From NCBI RefSeq assembly GCF_031551385.1, contig NZ_JAVBNS010000067.1:1-18916 (forward strand): a DNA stretch of 18,916 nt, in the 5' to 3' direction. The notes under the pieces were generated by a model. That model was not told the DNA's origin. It did not search any database and was given only the letters and a program-made list of their open reading frames with translations. Source of the stretch: Anaerosporobacter sp031551385. Its GTDB lineage: Bacteria > Bacillota > Clostridia > Lachnospirales > Lachnospiraceae. Every line of letters starts with the position of its first letter. The first letter of the stretch is position 1. Of this stretch, positions 8,059 to 15,240 are shown piece by piece. The translations under genes were made by a program, and so were the position numbers.

Positions 8059-8339
8059 GCAAAACTTTACTACGTTTTCGAGGCGTATTTGCTGGTGCTC
8101 TCTAAGACAAAACATGCTACACCCCTAAGAACTTCTAAGTGTGTACAGACAGATTGTTGAATAATTACGGAATCGCCTTCGATTCGGCATCCTGCCTCAG
8201 CGAAGGCTGGCTCGGCGTCCTTGCCTCGCCTTCCTAGGTTACTGGATGTACACTCTAAGAAGTTCTATAGGGTTTTCGCTATCGTTTTTTACTTAGAGAG
8301 CACCAGCGAATACGCATGGGATAGGTATTGAAGTTTTGC
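8059..8339 (+). repeat. Structured dispersed repeat, copy A (281 bp)
   Basis: The element starts GCAAAACTT and ends AAGTTTTGC. Inside, a 24-bp arm at 8083-8106 pairs with 8292-8315 (one G-T). A third imperfect stem pairs a segment around AGAACTTCT with AGAAGTTCT. A central hairpin GCCTTCG/CGAAGGC (8175-8181 and 8201-8207) encloses the 19-base loop ATTCGGCATCCTGCCTCAG. The whole element matches copy B on the other strand and the start of copy C. The two G-T pairs seen favour the plus strand as the structured RNA strand here, but weakly. No protein is encoded and no transposase lies inside. It could be a structured RNA or a MITE-like element. The remaining gap 7986-8058 shows no gene. Confidence 0.8.
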
Positions 8340-8373
8340 ATGGCTAGGTTGTTGAGAAACAAATAGATAAAAA

Positions 8374-8425
8374 GAAAACATAGACAAAGAATACATATTA
8401 GCAAGTATTCTTTGTCTATGTTTTC
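8374..8425 (-). terminator. Strong terminator hairpin downstream of the Rpn gene
   Basis: A perfect 21-bp stem (8374-8394 with 8405-8425) encloses a ten-base loop. On the minus strand the stem ends TTTTC and continues TTTTTATC, so it is a good Rho-independent terminator for the Rpn gene. A flanking A-run gives weaker bidirectional potential. Confidence 0.7.
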
Positions 8426-8453
8426 ATATAAAAAAATCTCCCAGCATTTTTTT

Positions 8454-8493
8454 ATATAGATATTGTCCACAGTAGAGTGTACAATATCTATAT
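8454..8493. repeat. Hairpin directly after the Rpn stop codon
   Basis: ATATAGATATTGTCCAC pairs with GTGTACAATATCTATAT with one mismatch over 17 bp and a six-base loop AGTAGA. It begins three bases after the Rpn stop. The T-run (TTTTTT) follows the stem on the plus strand, not the minus, so it is an awkward terminator for the Rpn gene. It may act as a plus-strand terminator or RNA 3'-end stabiliser. Confidence 0.5.
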
Positions 8494-8496
8494 TTT

Positions 8497-9315
8497 TTAT
8501 TGTTCATTCGCAATCGTTTTGATTTCTTCAAGTGATAAATTTGTTAGCTCAGAAATATCTTCCAGACACATTCCCATCGATAAGGCTTTTTGAACAATTT
8601 CTTTATTTCTATTTTCTATTGCACCCTGTAATCTTGCTCGCTCATCACGCATAGCCTTTTCGCGTGATTCATAAAGTAGCTTTGTTCTCTCGTCTTGGCT
8701 TAACTCTTTCAATACTCCAACCGCTTTGTAAATTTCGGGACTTTTTTGCGCTAACATGGTCAATTCCTCCTCCCTGTCGGCTTTCAAAAACCTTAACCAA
8801 TTCCATAAACTGCTATTATCTGTTTCGCTTGGCAATTTTGGCAGTTCCAATGTGTTAATCTCCAACACATCAGTGAATTTTGAGTTTGTATTTTTGTCGT
8901 AAAGCTGATATACATTGTGGTATGATTCGTTCTCTGTTATGATTTTATAGTCTGTTATGACAATGCTGATAACCTTTTTCAGATTATAATTATCACCTTT
9001 GCCCACTTGCTCTGTTATCATTTTAGCTGTGTAGAATACAATTCTCTCTTTCATTTGTGGAACATCAGAAACTTGAATTTCAATATCAATAATTTTTCCG
9101 CTTTTGGTGTGTAACTTCACATCAAGTATTGATGTTTTATCATTTATCTTTTCAATCCTTGTATACGGATCAACGATTGTTAAATGGCTATATTCGCTTT
9201 CAGGTAAGTTAAGAACCGATTGCAAAAAGCTTGCCAAAATATCTATATTTCTATTATCACCAAAAATCAACTTGAAAATCAAATCATTTGTAGGTTTTAA
9301 AATTTTATTTTCCAT
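8497..9315 (-). CDS. Rpn-family recombination-promoting nuclease / putative transposase
   Basis: This 272-residue protein belongs to the PD-(D/E)XK Rpn group (PDDEXK_2). The N-terminus MENKILKPTNDLIFKLIFGD is typical of the family. The predicted catalytic set is D65 in SILDVKLHT and E79-x-Q81 in KIIDIEIQ. The middle region contains SLWNWLRFLKADREEEL, common in this family. A charged helical stretch (about 205-240) leads to a C-terminal GMCLEDISELTNLSLEEI motif resembling a small helix-turn-helix. Members are often called transposases, but the E. coli relatives are DNA endonucleases that stimulate RecA-independent recombination; no terminal repeats are seen here. The start at 9315 has GGAGTG seven bases upstream. 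The gene has its own promoter and terminator and is probably an independent mobile-like gene. Confidence 0.9.
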   Translation of the reverse strand: MENKILKPTNDLIFKLIFGDNRNIDILASFLQSVLNLPESEYSHLTIVDPYTRIEKINDKTSILDVKLHTKSGKIIDIEIQVSDVPQMKERIVFYTAKMITEQVGKGDNYNLKKVISIVITDYKIITENESYHNVYQLYDKNTNSKFTDVLEINTLELPKLPSETDNSSLWNWLRFLKADREEELTMLAQKSPEIYKAVGVLKELSQDERTKLLYESREKAMRDERARLQGAIENRNKEIVQKALSMGMCLEDISELTNLSLEEIKTIANEQ

Positions 9316-9339
9316 ATAAACACTCCATCTCTTACTATC

Positions 9340-9348
9340 ATTATAGCA
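9340..9348 (-). promoter_or_regulatory. Extended -10 promoter of the Rpn gene
   Basis: On the minus strand the sequence reads TGCTATAAT, a TGn plus consensus -10, about 25 bases upstream of the Rpn ATG. A -35-like TTTACA lies 19 bases upstream, which is long, so the extended -10 is the main support. Confidence 0.6.
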
Positions 9349-9407
9349 TATTTTTTGATTCTGTTGTAAAATAATTCTTATAAAAATAATATGTTTTTAT
9401 ACTGATA

Positions 9408-9515
9408 CTCCTCTAATCTTCTGTTTGCCGTTGTATCAAATTCGATTATCTAACGGAGGTTTGCCTTTAAACGATTTGACTCAATTCTCCTGTCACAGAA
9501 TCCATCACTAAACCA
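9408..9515 (-). pseudogene. Decayed duplicate of the carbonic anhydrase 3' end
   Basis: This stretch matches 10294-10400, which spans the end of the carbonic anhydrase gene and the sequence behind it, with scattered substitutions and a one-base indel. In frame it still encodes GLVMDSVTGELSQIV followed by a stop, identical to the carbonic anhydrase C-terminus, but upstream the frame closes within a few codons. The match ends at GGAGGAG/AGAGGAG, after which the sequences are unrelated. The rest of the gap (9516-9648) shows no gene or clear signal. Confidence 0.75.
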
Positions 9516-9648
9516 AAATATATATTTTGGCATTAACTCAAGTGCATGATTTTCCGATGCCAAAGTTTATAAATACAATTCGTCAAATGAAGCAATGCAA
9601 GAATATAGAATTTCCATTACTTACTTTAAGTGATTTTAGCGACTGTTT

Positions 9649-10065
9649 TTAATTGGGTTGTATTATGATTTCCATACCATAGCCTTTAGGAATTCCTAAG
9701 CGTTTTTCAAAGCCCAGTTTTTCATAGAAAGATTCAGCGCCTTTGGCAGACATTAACCCGACAGTGATGGAAGTAGTAGCATTCTTTTGGATATCCTCCA
9801 AAATAGTGCTAACTATTTTAGAACCAATTCCTTGCATACGATATTCAGGTAGTATAATAATGTCTTGAAGATAAAAACACAAAAATCCATCACCTATTAG
9901 GCGTCCCATACCAATAAGTTTTTTTCCATGATATGCTGAAACTGTAAGTAAACTTCCTTGTAATGCAGATTTAAAATCAGCCAATGAATGAAGAGTCCAA
10001 GTAGTATGTTCACGTAAATGAAGCCACTCCTCTGCAGTCAATGTGTTTTTCTTATATGTATACAT
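9649..10065 (-). CDS. GNAT-family N-acetyltransferase
   Basis: This 138-residue cytoplasmic enzyme is expected to transfer an acetyl group from acetyl-CoA to an amine; the acceptor is unknown. Motif A is LQDIIILPEYRMQGIGSKI at about 66-84, with the R76-x-x-G79-x-G81 acetyl-CoA loop. Motif B is ESFYEKLGFEKR (111-122), with Y114 in the usual general-acid position. Length is normal for a compact single-domain GNAT, and the frame is intact from ATG 10065. Its AAGGAGGAA ribosome binding site lies in a stretch that resembles a piece of an Rpn gene (10073-10113). It sits between two copies of the carbonic anhydrase 3' sequence and probably arrived or was rearranged together with the truncated acetyltransferase upstream. 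No terminator is visible behind it. Confidence 0.88.
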   Translation of the reverse strand: MYTYKKNTLTAEEWLHLREHTTWTLHSLADFKSALQGSLLTVSAYHGKKLIGMGRLIGDGFLCFYLQDIIILPEYRMQGIGSKIVSTILEDIQKNATTSITVGLMSAKGAESFYEKLGFEKRLGIPKGYGMEIIIQPN

Positions 10066-10072
10066 TTATGTT

Positions 10073-10113
10073 CCTCCTTGTCAGCCTTCAAAAACCTTAA
10101 TCCATTCCATAAA
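10073..10113 (-). pseudogene. Fragment of an Rpn-family gene
   Basis: These 41 bases match 8769-8809 inside the intact Rpn gene at 36 positions. In the Rpn frame the fragment reads LWNGLRFLKADKEEH, against LWNWLRFLKADREEE in the intact protein (about residues 170-184). It is read in a different frame at the end of the truncated acetyltransferase, where it supplies the closing residues and TGA stop. It also carries the ribosome binding site of the next gene. It is probably a remnant of another Rpn copy. Confidence 0.6.
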
Positions 10114-10317
10114 GAATTGAATGCATTGTTCTGTCTTACGTCTATCCCAAGGACAATTTCTGTCTTTTGTATATTGATGTACTTGTGGATTTGACATAAT
10201 CTCATATAATCCATCTATATCATTCATCGTATATTGACGTACTAAAAGGTTTTGAGTTTCCAAATAAATATGTACCAAATTACTTATCGTTTTCTCCTCC
10301 AATCTTCTGTTTACCAT
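10081..10317 (-). pseudogene. Truncated RimL/RimJ-like acetyltransferase, N-terminal part
   Basis: The sequence LETQNLLVRQYTMNDIDGLYEIMSNPQVHQYT is the typical N-terminus of RimJ/RimL-type GNAT acetyltransferases, normally about 170-180 residues. Here the frame ends after about 79 codons, before the acetyl-CoA loop, so an active enzyme is not expected. The last residues (FMEWIKVFEG) come from the 41-bp stretch that resembles an Rpn gene, suggesting a deletion or recombination junction near 10113. The start is unclear: ATG 10317 lacks a ribosome binding site, while a good GGAGGAG (10294-10300) is followed six bases later by ATA at 10285-10287, where a start codon may have been lost. Stop and next ATG are 15 bases apart. 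Confidence 0.7.
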
Positions 10318-10400
10318 TATATCAATTCGATTATCTAACAAATCTCTGCTTTTAAACAATTTGACTCAATTCACCTGTCACAGAATCCATCACCAAACCA
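10294..10400 (-). repeat. Direct repeat partner of 9408-9515
   Basis: This segment covers the last 16 codons of the carbonic anhydrase gene and about 58 bases beyond. A diverged copy in the same orientation lies at 9408-9515. The two copies bracket about 780 bp holding the truncated and intact acetyltransferases. Confidence 0.75.
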
Positions 10401-10894
10401 TATACTTGTATTGTACTTGGTATCAAAGGATGCTTACGTATTAATTCTACCGATTTATTAATCGAATCGTCCAAATCCTTAAATCCACCTAGCCAAGAGT
10501 CAAAATCAATGCCACAATACTCAATCATATCAATACTGGCTTGTGTGATTCCCTGTTCCTTCATCTTCTCTATCATCTTCTGGCTATCCGTACATCTTGC
10601 GCCACAATCCGTGTGACCGATTACTAAGATCTCTTTCACATCCAATTCATATATTGCAATTAACAAACTTCGAATCACACTCCCAAATGGATGCGAGATA
10701 ACTCCCCCTGCATTCTTAATAATCTTCGCATCCCCATTCCTAAGCCCCAAAGAAGCTGGTAACAACTCTGTTAATCTCGTATCCATACAAGATATGATTG
10801 CAACTTTCTTATCTGGGTATTTGTTTGTGATGTATTTCTCATAACCCTTGTTTTCAACAAATTCCTTGTTGAACTCTAAAATCTCATTAATCAT
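10352..10894 (-). CDS. Beta-class carbonic anhydrase
   Basis: This 180-residue zinc enzyme interconverts CO2 and bicarbonate in the cytoplasm. The zinc ligands and active-site dyad are visible: C36-x-D38-x-R40 in SCMDTRL, then H94 and C97 in GHTDCGA. The segment NAGGVISHPFGSVIRSLLIAIYEL and the C-terminal HPLIPSTIQVYGLVMDSVTGEL fit the short bacterial beta-CA subclass. The frame is open to an ATG six codons earlier (10912), but that ATG lies within the AGGGG motif that serves the inner ATG at 10894, so the inner start is preferred. No partner genes for bicarbonate use are nearby. A decayed copy of its 3' end lies at 9408-9515. The ACTTAT/ATAAGT inverted repeat at 10941-10960 is upstream. Confidence 0.92.
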   Translation of the reverse strand: MINEILEFNKEFVENKGYEKYITNKYPDKKVAIISCMDTRLTELLPASLGLRNGDAKIIKNAGGVISHPFGSVIRSLLIAIYELDVKEILVIGHTDCGARCTDSQKMIEKMKEQGITQASIDMIEYCGIDFDSWLGGFKDLDDSINKSVELIRKHPLIPSTIQVYGLVMDSVTGELSQIV

Positions 10895-11222
10895 GTTATA
10901 TTTTCCCCTCATTACTTTCTTTTATTGGTAATTGCAACGCTACTTATAATGTACAATAAGTATAGATGCATGTTATGTCTATCTTTAGTACTACAACGAG
11001 CACAGATTACTATAGCATTGGCATTTGACTAAGTATAGGTTATAGACATATGTATCCATACCTATATATACATTTAGTGTAATCTACTTAAAATAAAAGC
11101 TATTAATAAATCTACTCTGCTTATATAAAACGAGAACTCACTATAACAAACTGCTTTTTATACATAAATTACTTAATACTCATTACTTATGTATCAGCCA
11201 AGTGTACCAATAAAGTAAATCA
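10895..11222. other. Gene-free AT-rich gap upstream of carbonic anhydrase
   Basis: No open frame with a ribosome binding site and no tRNA-like fold is seen on either strand. The only structure noted is a short inverted repeat, ACTTAT-AATGTACA-ATAAGT (10941-10960), about 46 bases upstream of the carbonic anhydrase ATG, which could be an operator. No convincing -35/-10 pair was found. Confidence 0.4.
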
Positions 11223-11499
11223 GCAAAACTTCAATAACCTTCCCCAGCTTCTTCGCTGGTGTCCGAAAACTAAGAAACGATAGCAAAACATCTTAGTACT
11301 TCTTAGTGTGTACACCCACAACCTAGGAAGGCGAGGCATGGATGCCGAGCCAGACCTCACTGAGGCAGGATGCCGAATTGAGGTCGTTTCCGTAACCTTT
11401 CAACAACTTCACGTACACACTTAGAAGTACTTAGGTGTGGAGCGTGTTTCGTGTTATCGGACACTAGCAAAGAAGCTTCGACACGTAGTAAAGTTTTGC
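11223..11499 (-). repeat. Structured dispersed repeat, copy B (277 bp, inverted relative to A)
   Basis: Read on the minus strand, this matches copy A from end to end. It has the same GCAAAACTT/AAGTTTTGC ends. A 21-bp arm at 11246-11266 pairs with 11457-11477. The middle stem is built on AGTACTTCT. The central hairpin GACCTCA/TGAGGTC (11353-11359 and 11379-11385) surrounds a 19-base loop identical to that of copy A. Several stem positions differ from copy A on both sides, keeping the pairing. It begins ten bases after the stop of the ABC gene at 11509, so it may also serve as that operon's 3' end. Confidence 0.8.
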
Positions 11500-11508
11500 C
11501 TCATAAAC

Positions 11509-13308
11509 TTATTCACTTTTCTGCATTACCAGTTTATAATACTTCCCTTTTTTCTGCAATAGCTCACCATGTGTCCCTTGCTCCACAATCTGCTCATTAT
11601 CGATATATAATATTCTATCCGCATTCTTTATTGTCGATAATCTATGTGCAATAACGAAGCTTGTTCTCCCCTTTAAAACTTCTTTGAACATCTCTTGAAT
11701 CATGCCTTCTGTTTCTGAATCGATGTTACTTGTTGCTTCATCTAATATGATAACTTTTGGGTCAGCCAACATCAATCTGGCAAATGATAATAACTGTTTC
11801 TCTCCACCTGAAAGTTGAGTCGATTGACTCGAAATCACCGTATGATATCCCTCTGGCATCTTTTCGATAAAGTTATGTGCAAACACTTTCTTAGCCGCTT
11901 CCATACATTCCTCATCCGTTGCATCTGGCTTTGCAAAACGGATATTTTCAATGATTTCGCCACTGAATAGAAATGTATCCTGCATCATTACGCCAACTTT
12001 CTCACGTAATGACTTCTGCTTCACATCACGTATATCTATGCCGTCTATCTTCACTGCACCTTCTGTTACATCATAGAAGCGATTAATAAGACTGACAAAC
12101 GTTGTCTTTCCTCCACCCGTAGGCCCTACAAGTGCAATCATTTCCCCTGACTTTATATCAATGTTAATATCACTCAAGACATTCTTTGTGCTGTTGTAGC
12201 TAAATGTTACGTGGTCGAAAGAAACATTTCCTTCTATCTCACCAAGGTCTTTCGCATCTTTTCTATCTACTATATTAATGTCTGTGTCCAGCACATCAAA
12301 CACTCTTTCTATATTCGATGTTAGGTTTGTAATCTTTTGAAGTCTTTGGCAAATGGTATATACATTTTCAGAAAACATCTGCATATACGTTGTTACTGCC
12401 ACAACCGAGCCTAATGTTAGCACTTTACCAATCTGATTGTCAATAATCAGCAAAGCAACTGCATACAGAATAATGGAGCAGATTACACGAATAACACCAT
12501 GTGTCATAGGATAAAATATTTCTCGGAATCTTGTTGTTGCCATAAATGCTTTCACTACTTGCTCCGATAGATTCTCATGGATCTCTTCATTCAAAGTTTC
12601 TCGGTTGAATGCCTTAATTACTTCTAATCCACTAATATCTTCCGCTACAAATGCAGTTCTGTTACTGTGCTTATTTCTTTCCACACATACTCTCTTATAC
12701 AATGCTTTTGATAAACACCATACTCCTGCAATCAGTGGAACACATACAAGAATAACAACAAGTGCCAGTCTCTTTTCTATAACTACGATACAGATAAAAC
12801 TCATAATCATCATAAATACATTTACCGTAATTCGAGTCATATCATTTACAAAGAAATCGGCAATCTCGTCAGTATAATTCGTTATTCGAACGAGTATCTT
12901 TCCTGTTGGTCGACTATCATAGTAATCAAAACCAAGTTTCATTAGTTTCTCAAACATATCCTTCCTTAAATCACAGATTACACTGTTTCCAAGGCGAGTC
13001 GATGCTGCAGATGTGAAATAGTTCGATATTACGGAACCTAAACTTAATGTAATCCACATTGACAACAGGATAGTTGCTATTGGTACATAGTCTTCTCTTA
13101 ATACACCGTTCTTTGGTAAAACATAATCAATGATAAGCTTGTTCAAACCGACTGGCACTAAAGAAAACAGACTTGTTGCTATTAATAATGAAATAACTCT
13201 CTTATACTCTTTCTTGTATGCCGATGCATACTGAACCATTCTTTTTATCATTGCCATACTGAATTTCTCTTGTATGATTTCATCTTCAAAATATAAATTT
13301 TTACTCAC
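11509..13308 (-). CDS. ABC exporter half-transporter, catalytic partner of a heterodimer
   Basis: This is a 599-residue type I exporter subunit with six expected membrane helices in about 35-320 and an ATPase domain after about 360. It has Walker A GPTGGGKT (395-402), signature LSGGE (499-503, with Glu in place of the usual Gln), Walker B IILDEA with catalytic E524, and H555. The start is GTG at 13308, with GGGGTGAT upstream, and overlaps the stop of the preceding ABC gene by eight bases. The pair therefore likely forms one heterodimer of the LmrCD/BmrCD/TM287-288 kind. The canonical ATP site would use this protein's Walker motifs with the partner's LSGGQ. Substrate is unknown; drugs, lipids and peptides are all possible. 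Repeat copy B follows directly. Confidence 0.92.
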   Translation of the reverse strand: MSKNLYFEDEIIQEKFSMAMIKRMVQYASAYKKEYKRVISLLIATSLFSLVPVGLNKLIIDYVLPKNGVLREDYVPIATILLSMWITLSLGSVISNYFTSAASTRLGNSVICDLRKDMFEKLMKLGFDYYDSRPTGKILVRITNYTDEIADFFVNDMTRITVNVFMMIMSFICIVVIEKRLALVVILVCVPLIAGVWCLSKALYKRVCVERNKHSNRTAFVAEDISGLEVIKAFNRETLNEEIHENLSEQVVKAFMATTRFREIFYPMTHGVIRVICSIILYAVALLIIDNQIGKVLTLGSVVAVTTYMQMFSENVYTICQRLQKITNLTSNIERVFDVLDTDINIVDRKDAKDLGEIEGNVSFDHVTFSYNSTKNVLSDINIDIKSGEMIALVGPTGGGKTTFVSLINRFYDVTEGAVKIDGIDIRDVKQKSLREKVGVMMQDTFLFSGEIIENIRFAKPDATDEECMEAAKKVFAHNFIEKMPEGYHTVISSQSTQLSGGEKQLLSFARLMLADPKVIILDEATSNIDSETEGMIQEMFKEVLKGRTSFVIAHRLSTIKNADRILYIDNEQIVEQGTHGELLQKKGKYYKLVMQKSE

Positions 13309-15106
13309 TTATAATCACCCCGCTCTCAACTTGACGGTTATAGATACTTGCGTATCTGCCATTTAACTGTATCAACTGTTCAAATGTACCTCGTTCCACA
13401 ATCTTTCCATCTTCAAAGAATAAGATTTCATCGCAATCTTTAATTGCTGGTGCTCTATGAGTAGCAATAATCAGTGTCTTATCTGTGCAATGTTCCTTTA
13501 AATTCTTGAATATCTTGCTTTCTGTTTCAACGTCTAACGCACTTGTACAATCATCTAAAACAATCACTGGCGCATCTTTCAGTAATGCTCTTGCAATCGC
13601 CACCCTTTGTTTCTGTCCACCAGATAAACCGAATCCCTTTTCACCAACGACTGTCTGGTACCCATCTGGAAATGTCATGGCGAACTCATCTACTTCCGCA
13701 AGTTTTCCACATTTCTCAACGATTTTCTCATCTGCATAAGGATTATAATATGCAATATTAGACTCAATTGTATTGGAAAATAGAAAGACATCTTGCATTG
13801 CGTAACTGTAGGTACGTGCGATTTCTCTTCGGTCATATTCCTCTAATGGTCGATTGTCAATCGTAATCTCTCCTTCCTCATATTCCATAAATGTCTGTAA
13901 TGTCTTTAAAAATACTGACTTTCCACTTCCTGTCTTTCCCATGACACCAATCTTTTTTCCATATGGAATTTGTACTGATATATCATCTAATAATGTCTTT
14001 CCATCTACTTTTGAAGATACATTCTTTACTTCGATATTTGGCTTTTCATCAACCTTCCTTGTACCGAATTTCTCTGCAGTTTCATCTTTCTTTTCAAAAA
14101 GTCCATGCAATCGTTTTCCACTAACAACATAATCTTGAATATCCGATGCCAAGAATATCAGATTGATAAAGCAACCGCATATCATAAGTAGATATGATAA
14201 GAATGCTGAATATTCTCCACTACTCATCTTCATCTTTGATGCCAGATAGATACTAATTCCCATACTGACAACCATAACTATATTATCTACCGTATCATAC
14301 ATTAAAAAGTAGCGATATCTCGTTTTCCCAAAACCAGTATGGAAATCTTTCAAATCTTCTGCTTTATTGCTAAATTTCTTTTGCTGAAATTCTTCCCTTG
14401 CATATGCCTTTATTGTTCGAAATCCATAGATACTTTCCTGTGTCTCTGTATTCAAATCCGAATTCTTCTTCCACATCATTTCATACATTTTCCCAAACGT
14501 CTTGATTAATCCTTTTGTTATTAATGCAAACACCACTAACGTAAGCAGTGGAAATATAATTAATGTCACATCTAATCTTGATAGAAAATATACCGCTACA
14601 ACTATGTAGAACAGAGAGTCACACATAAATGGAACTCCTGCTATGTAGGCATTTCTAATATTTGAAGTATCTCGATTTATTATTGTTATTAAATCTCCTG
14701 TTGAATAATCCTTTAGTAATCCAACTCCAAACGAATTTATCTTATTCAATAAGTCTCTTCGCATATTCTTCTCACATTGAGATGAATAGTAATGCGCTAT
14801 GTTCCATCTTAGATAAAACAGCACAAAATAAAGTGCCAGAAAAATTAAAAATGTTACGACTAAGACACCCATGATCCTCCATACATCATGTTCTGGTATA
14901 TCTCTTATTAAAAAGAAAAATACACTAGAATTCTCCACTGGCGCATTTCCAACAGCGGGATTGATTACCCTGTCAACAATCAGCGAGATAATCTGGGGTT
15001 CGACGAGTAGCATAACCATCTGCATCAATCCCATAATTGTACACACGATTAGAATGCCTAGTATGTTCTTGTAATACTTCCATGTTCCTTGTAATGTTTC
15101 TTTCAT
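13301..15106 (-). CDS. ABC exporter half-transporter, degenerate-site partner
   Basis: This is a type I exporter subunit of 601 residues from ATG 15106, which has AGGAGG nine bases upstream. The frame also runs to an ATG at 15181 that has no ribosome binding site and would add 25 residues of GC-rich codons over a hairpin; residue numbers here use that longer form. Six membrane helices are expected between about 40 and 350. The ATPase has Walker A GKTGSGKS (415-422), signature LSGGQ (519-523) and H575. Walker B is VIVLDDC, with Asp544 where the catalytic Glu should be. Together with the partner's LSGGE this marks the non-hydrolysing site of a heterodimeric exporter. It overlaps the downstream partner by eight bases and follows the previous ABC gene after about 130 bases. 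Confidence 0.9.
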   Translation of the reverse strand: MKETLQGTWKYYKNILGILIVCTIMGLMQMVMLLVEPQIISLIVDRVINPAVGNAPVENSSVFFFLIRDIPEHDVWRIMGVLVVTFLIFLALYFVLFYLRWNIAHYYSSQCEKNMRRDLLNKINSFGVGLLKDYSTGDLITIINRDTSNIRNAYIAGVPFMCDSLFYIVVAVYFLSRLDVTLIIFPLLTLVVFALITKGLIKTFGKMYEMMWKKNSDLNTETQESIYGFRTIKAYAREEFQQKKFSNKAEDLKDFHTGFGKTRYRYFLMYDTVDNIVMVVSMGISIYLASKMKMSSGEYSAFLSYLLMICGCFINLIFLASDIQDYVVSGKRLHGLFEKKDETAEKFGTRKVDEKPNIEVKNVSSKVDGKTLLDDISVQIPYGKKIGVMGKTGSGKSVFLKTLQTFMEYEEGEITIDNRPLEEYDRREIARTYSYAMQDVFLFSNTIESNIAYYNPYADEKIVEKCGKLAEVDEFAMTFPDGYQTVVGEKGFGLSGGQKQRVAIARALLKDAPVIVLDDCTSALDVETESKIFKNLKEHCTDKTLIIATHRAPAIKDCDEILFFEDGKIVERGTFEQLIQLNGRYASIYNRQVESGVIISE

Positions 15107-15128
15107 TCTTGTTGTCCCTCCTCTACTA

Positions 15129-15172
15129 AAACCAGCCCTTTTAGAGTCCGCCTTCGGCGAAGGGGCTGGTTT
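15129..15172 (-). promoter_or_regulatory. Leader hairpin just upstream of the ABC ribosome binding site
   Basis: AAACCAGCCC pairs perfectly with GGGCTGGTTT around a GC-rich interior that holds a small CGCC-TTC-GGCG hairpin. On the minus strand the stem runs into TTTTAG, and the AGGAGG site for ATG 15106 follows within ten bases. It could be an attenuator, a translation-controlling hairpin or a small palindromic repeat. Its composition is unlike the AT-rich gene around it. Confidence 0.5.
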
Positions 15173-15240
15173 CTTGGTCATTCTGTATTATTAGCCCATA
15201 GCCTTGCAGAGTAACGCAATGCTTGGGATTGAACGATAAT

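Noticed and set aside
8059..8339. CRISPR array or tRNA-like structure in the repeat
   Set aside because: There are no regularly spaced short repeats with unique spacers, and the fold has no tRNA cloverleaf or CCA end.
8279..8470. Small minus-strand open frame of 63 codons with a hydrophobic stretch
   Set aside because: It lies across the terminator hairpin and the right arm of repeat copy A, has no ribosome binding site, and its hydrophobic run comes from the AT-rich hairpin.
11223..11499. Repeat copy B as an insertion sequence
   Set aside because: No transposase or any open frame of note lies inside and the size is under 300 bp. The internal stems and loop are better explained by a structured repeat.
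8059..11499. Copies A and B as the ends of one composite transposon carrying the Rpn, acetyltransferase and carbonic anhydrase genes
   Set aside because: They are in opposite orientation and bracket 3.4 kb with an Rpn gene, which is suggestive. But copy C has the same element elsewhere and no target duplication is recognisable, so they are treated as independent copies.
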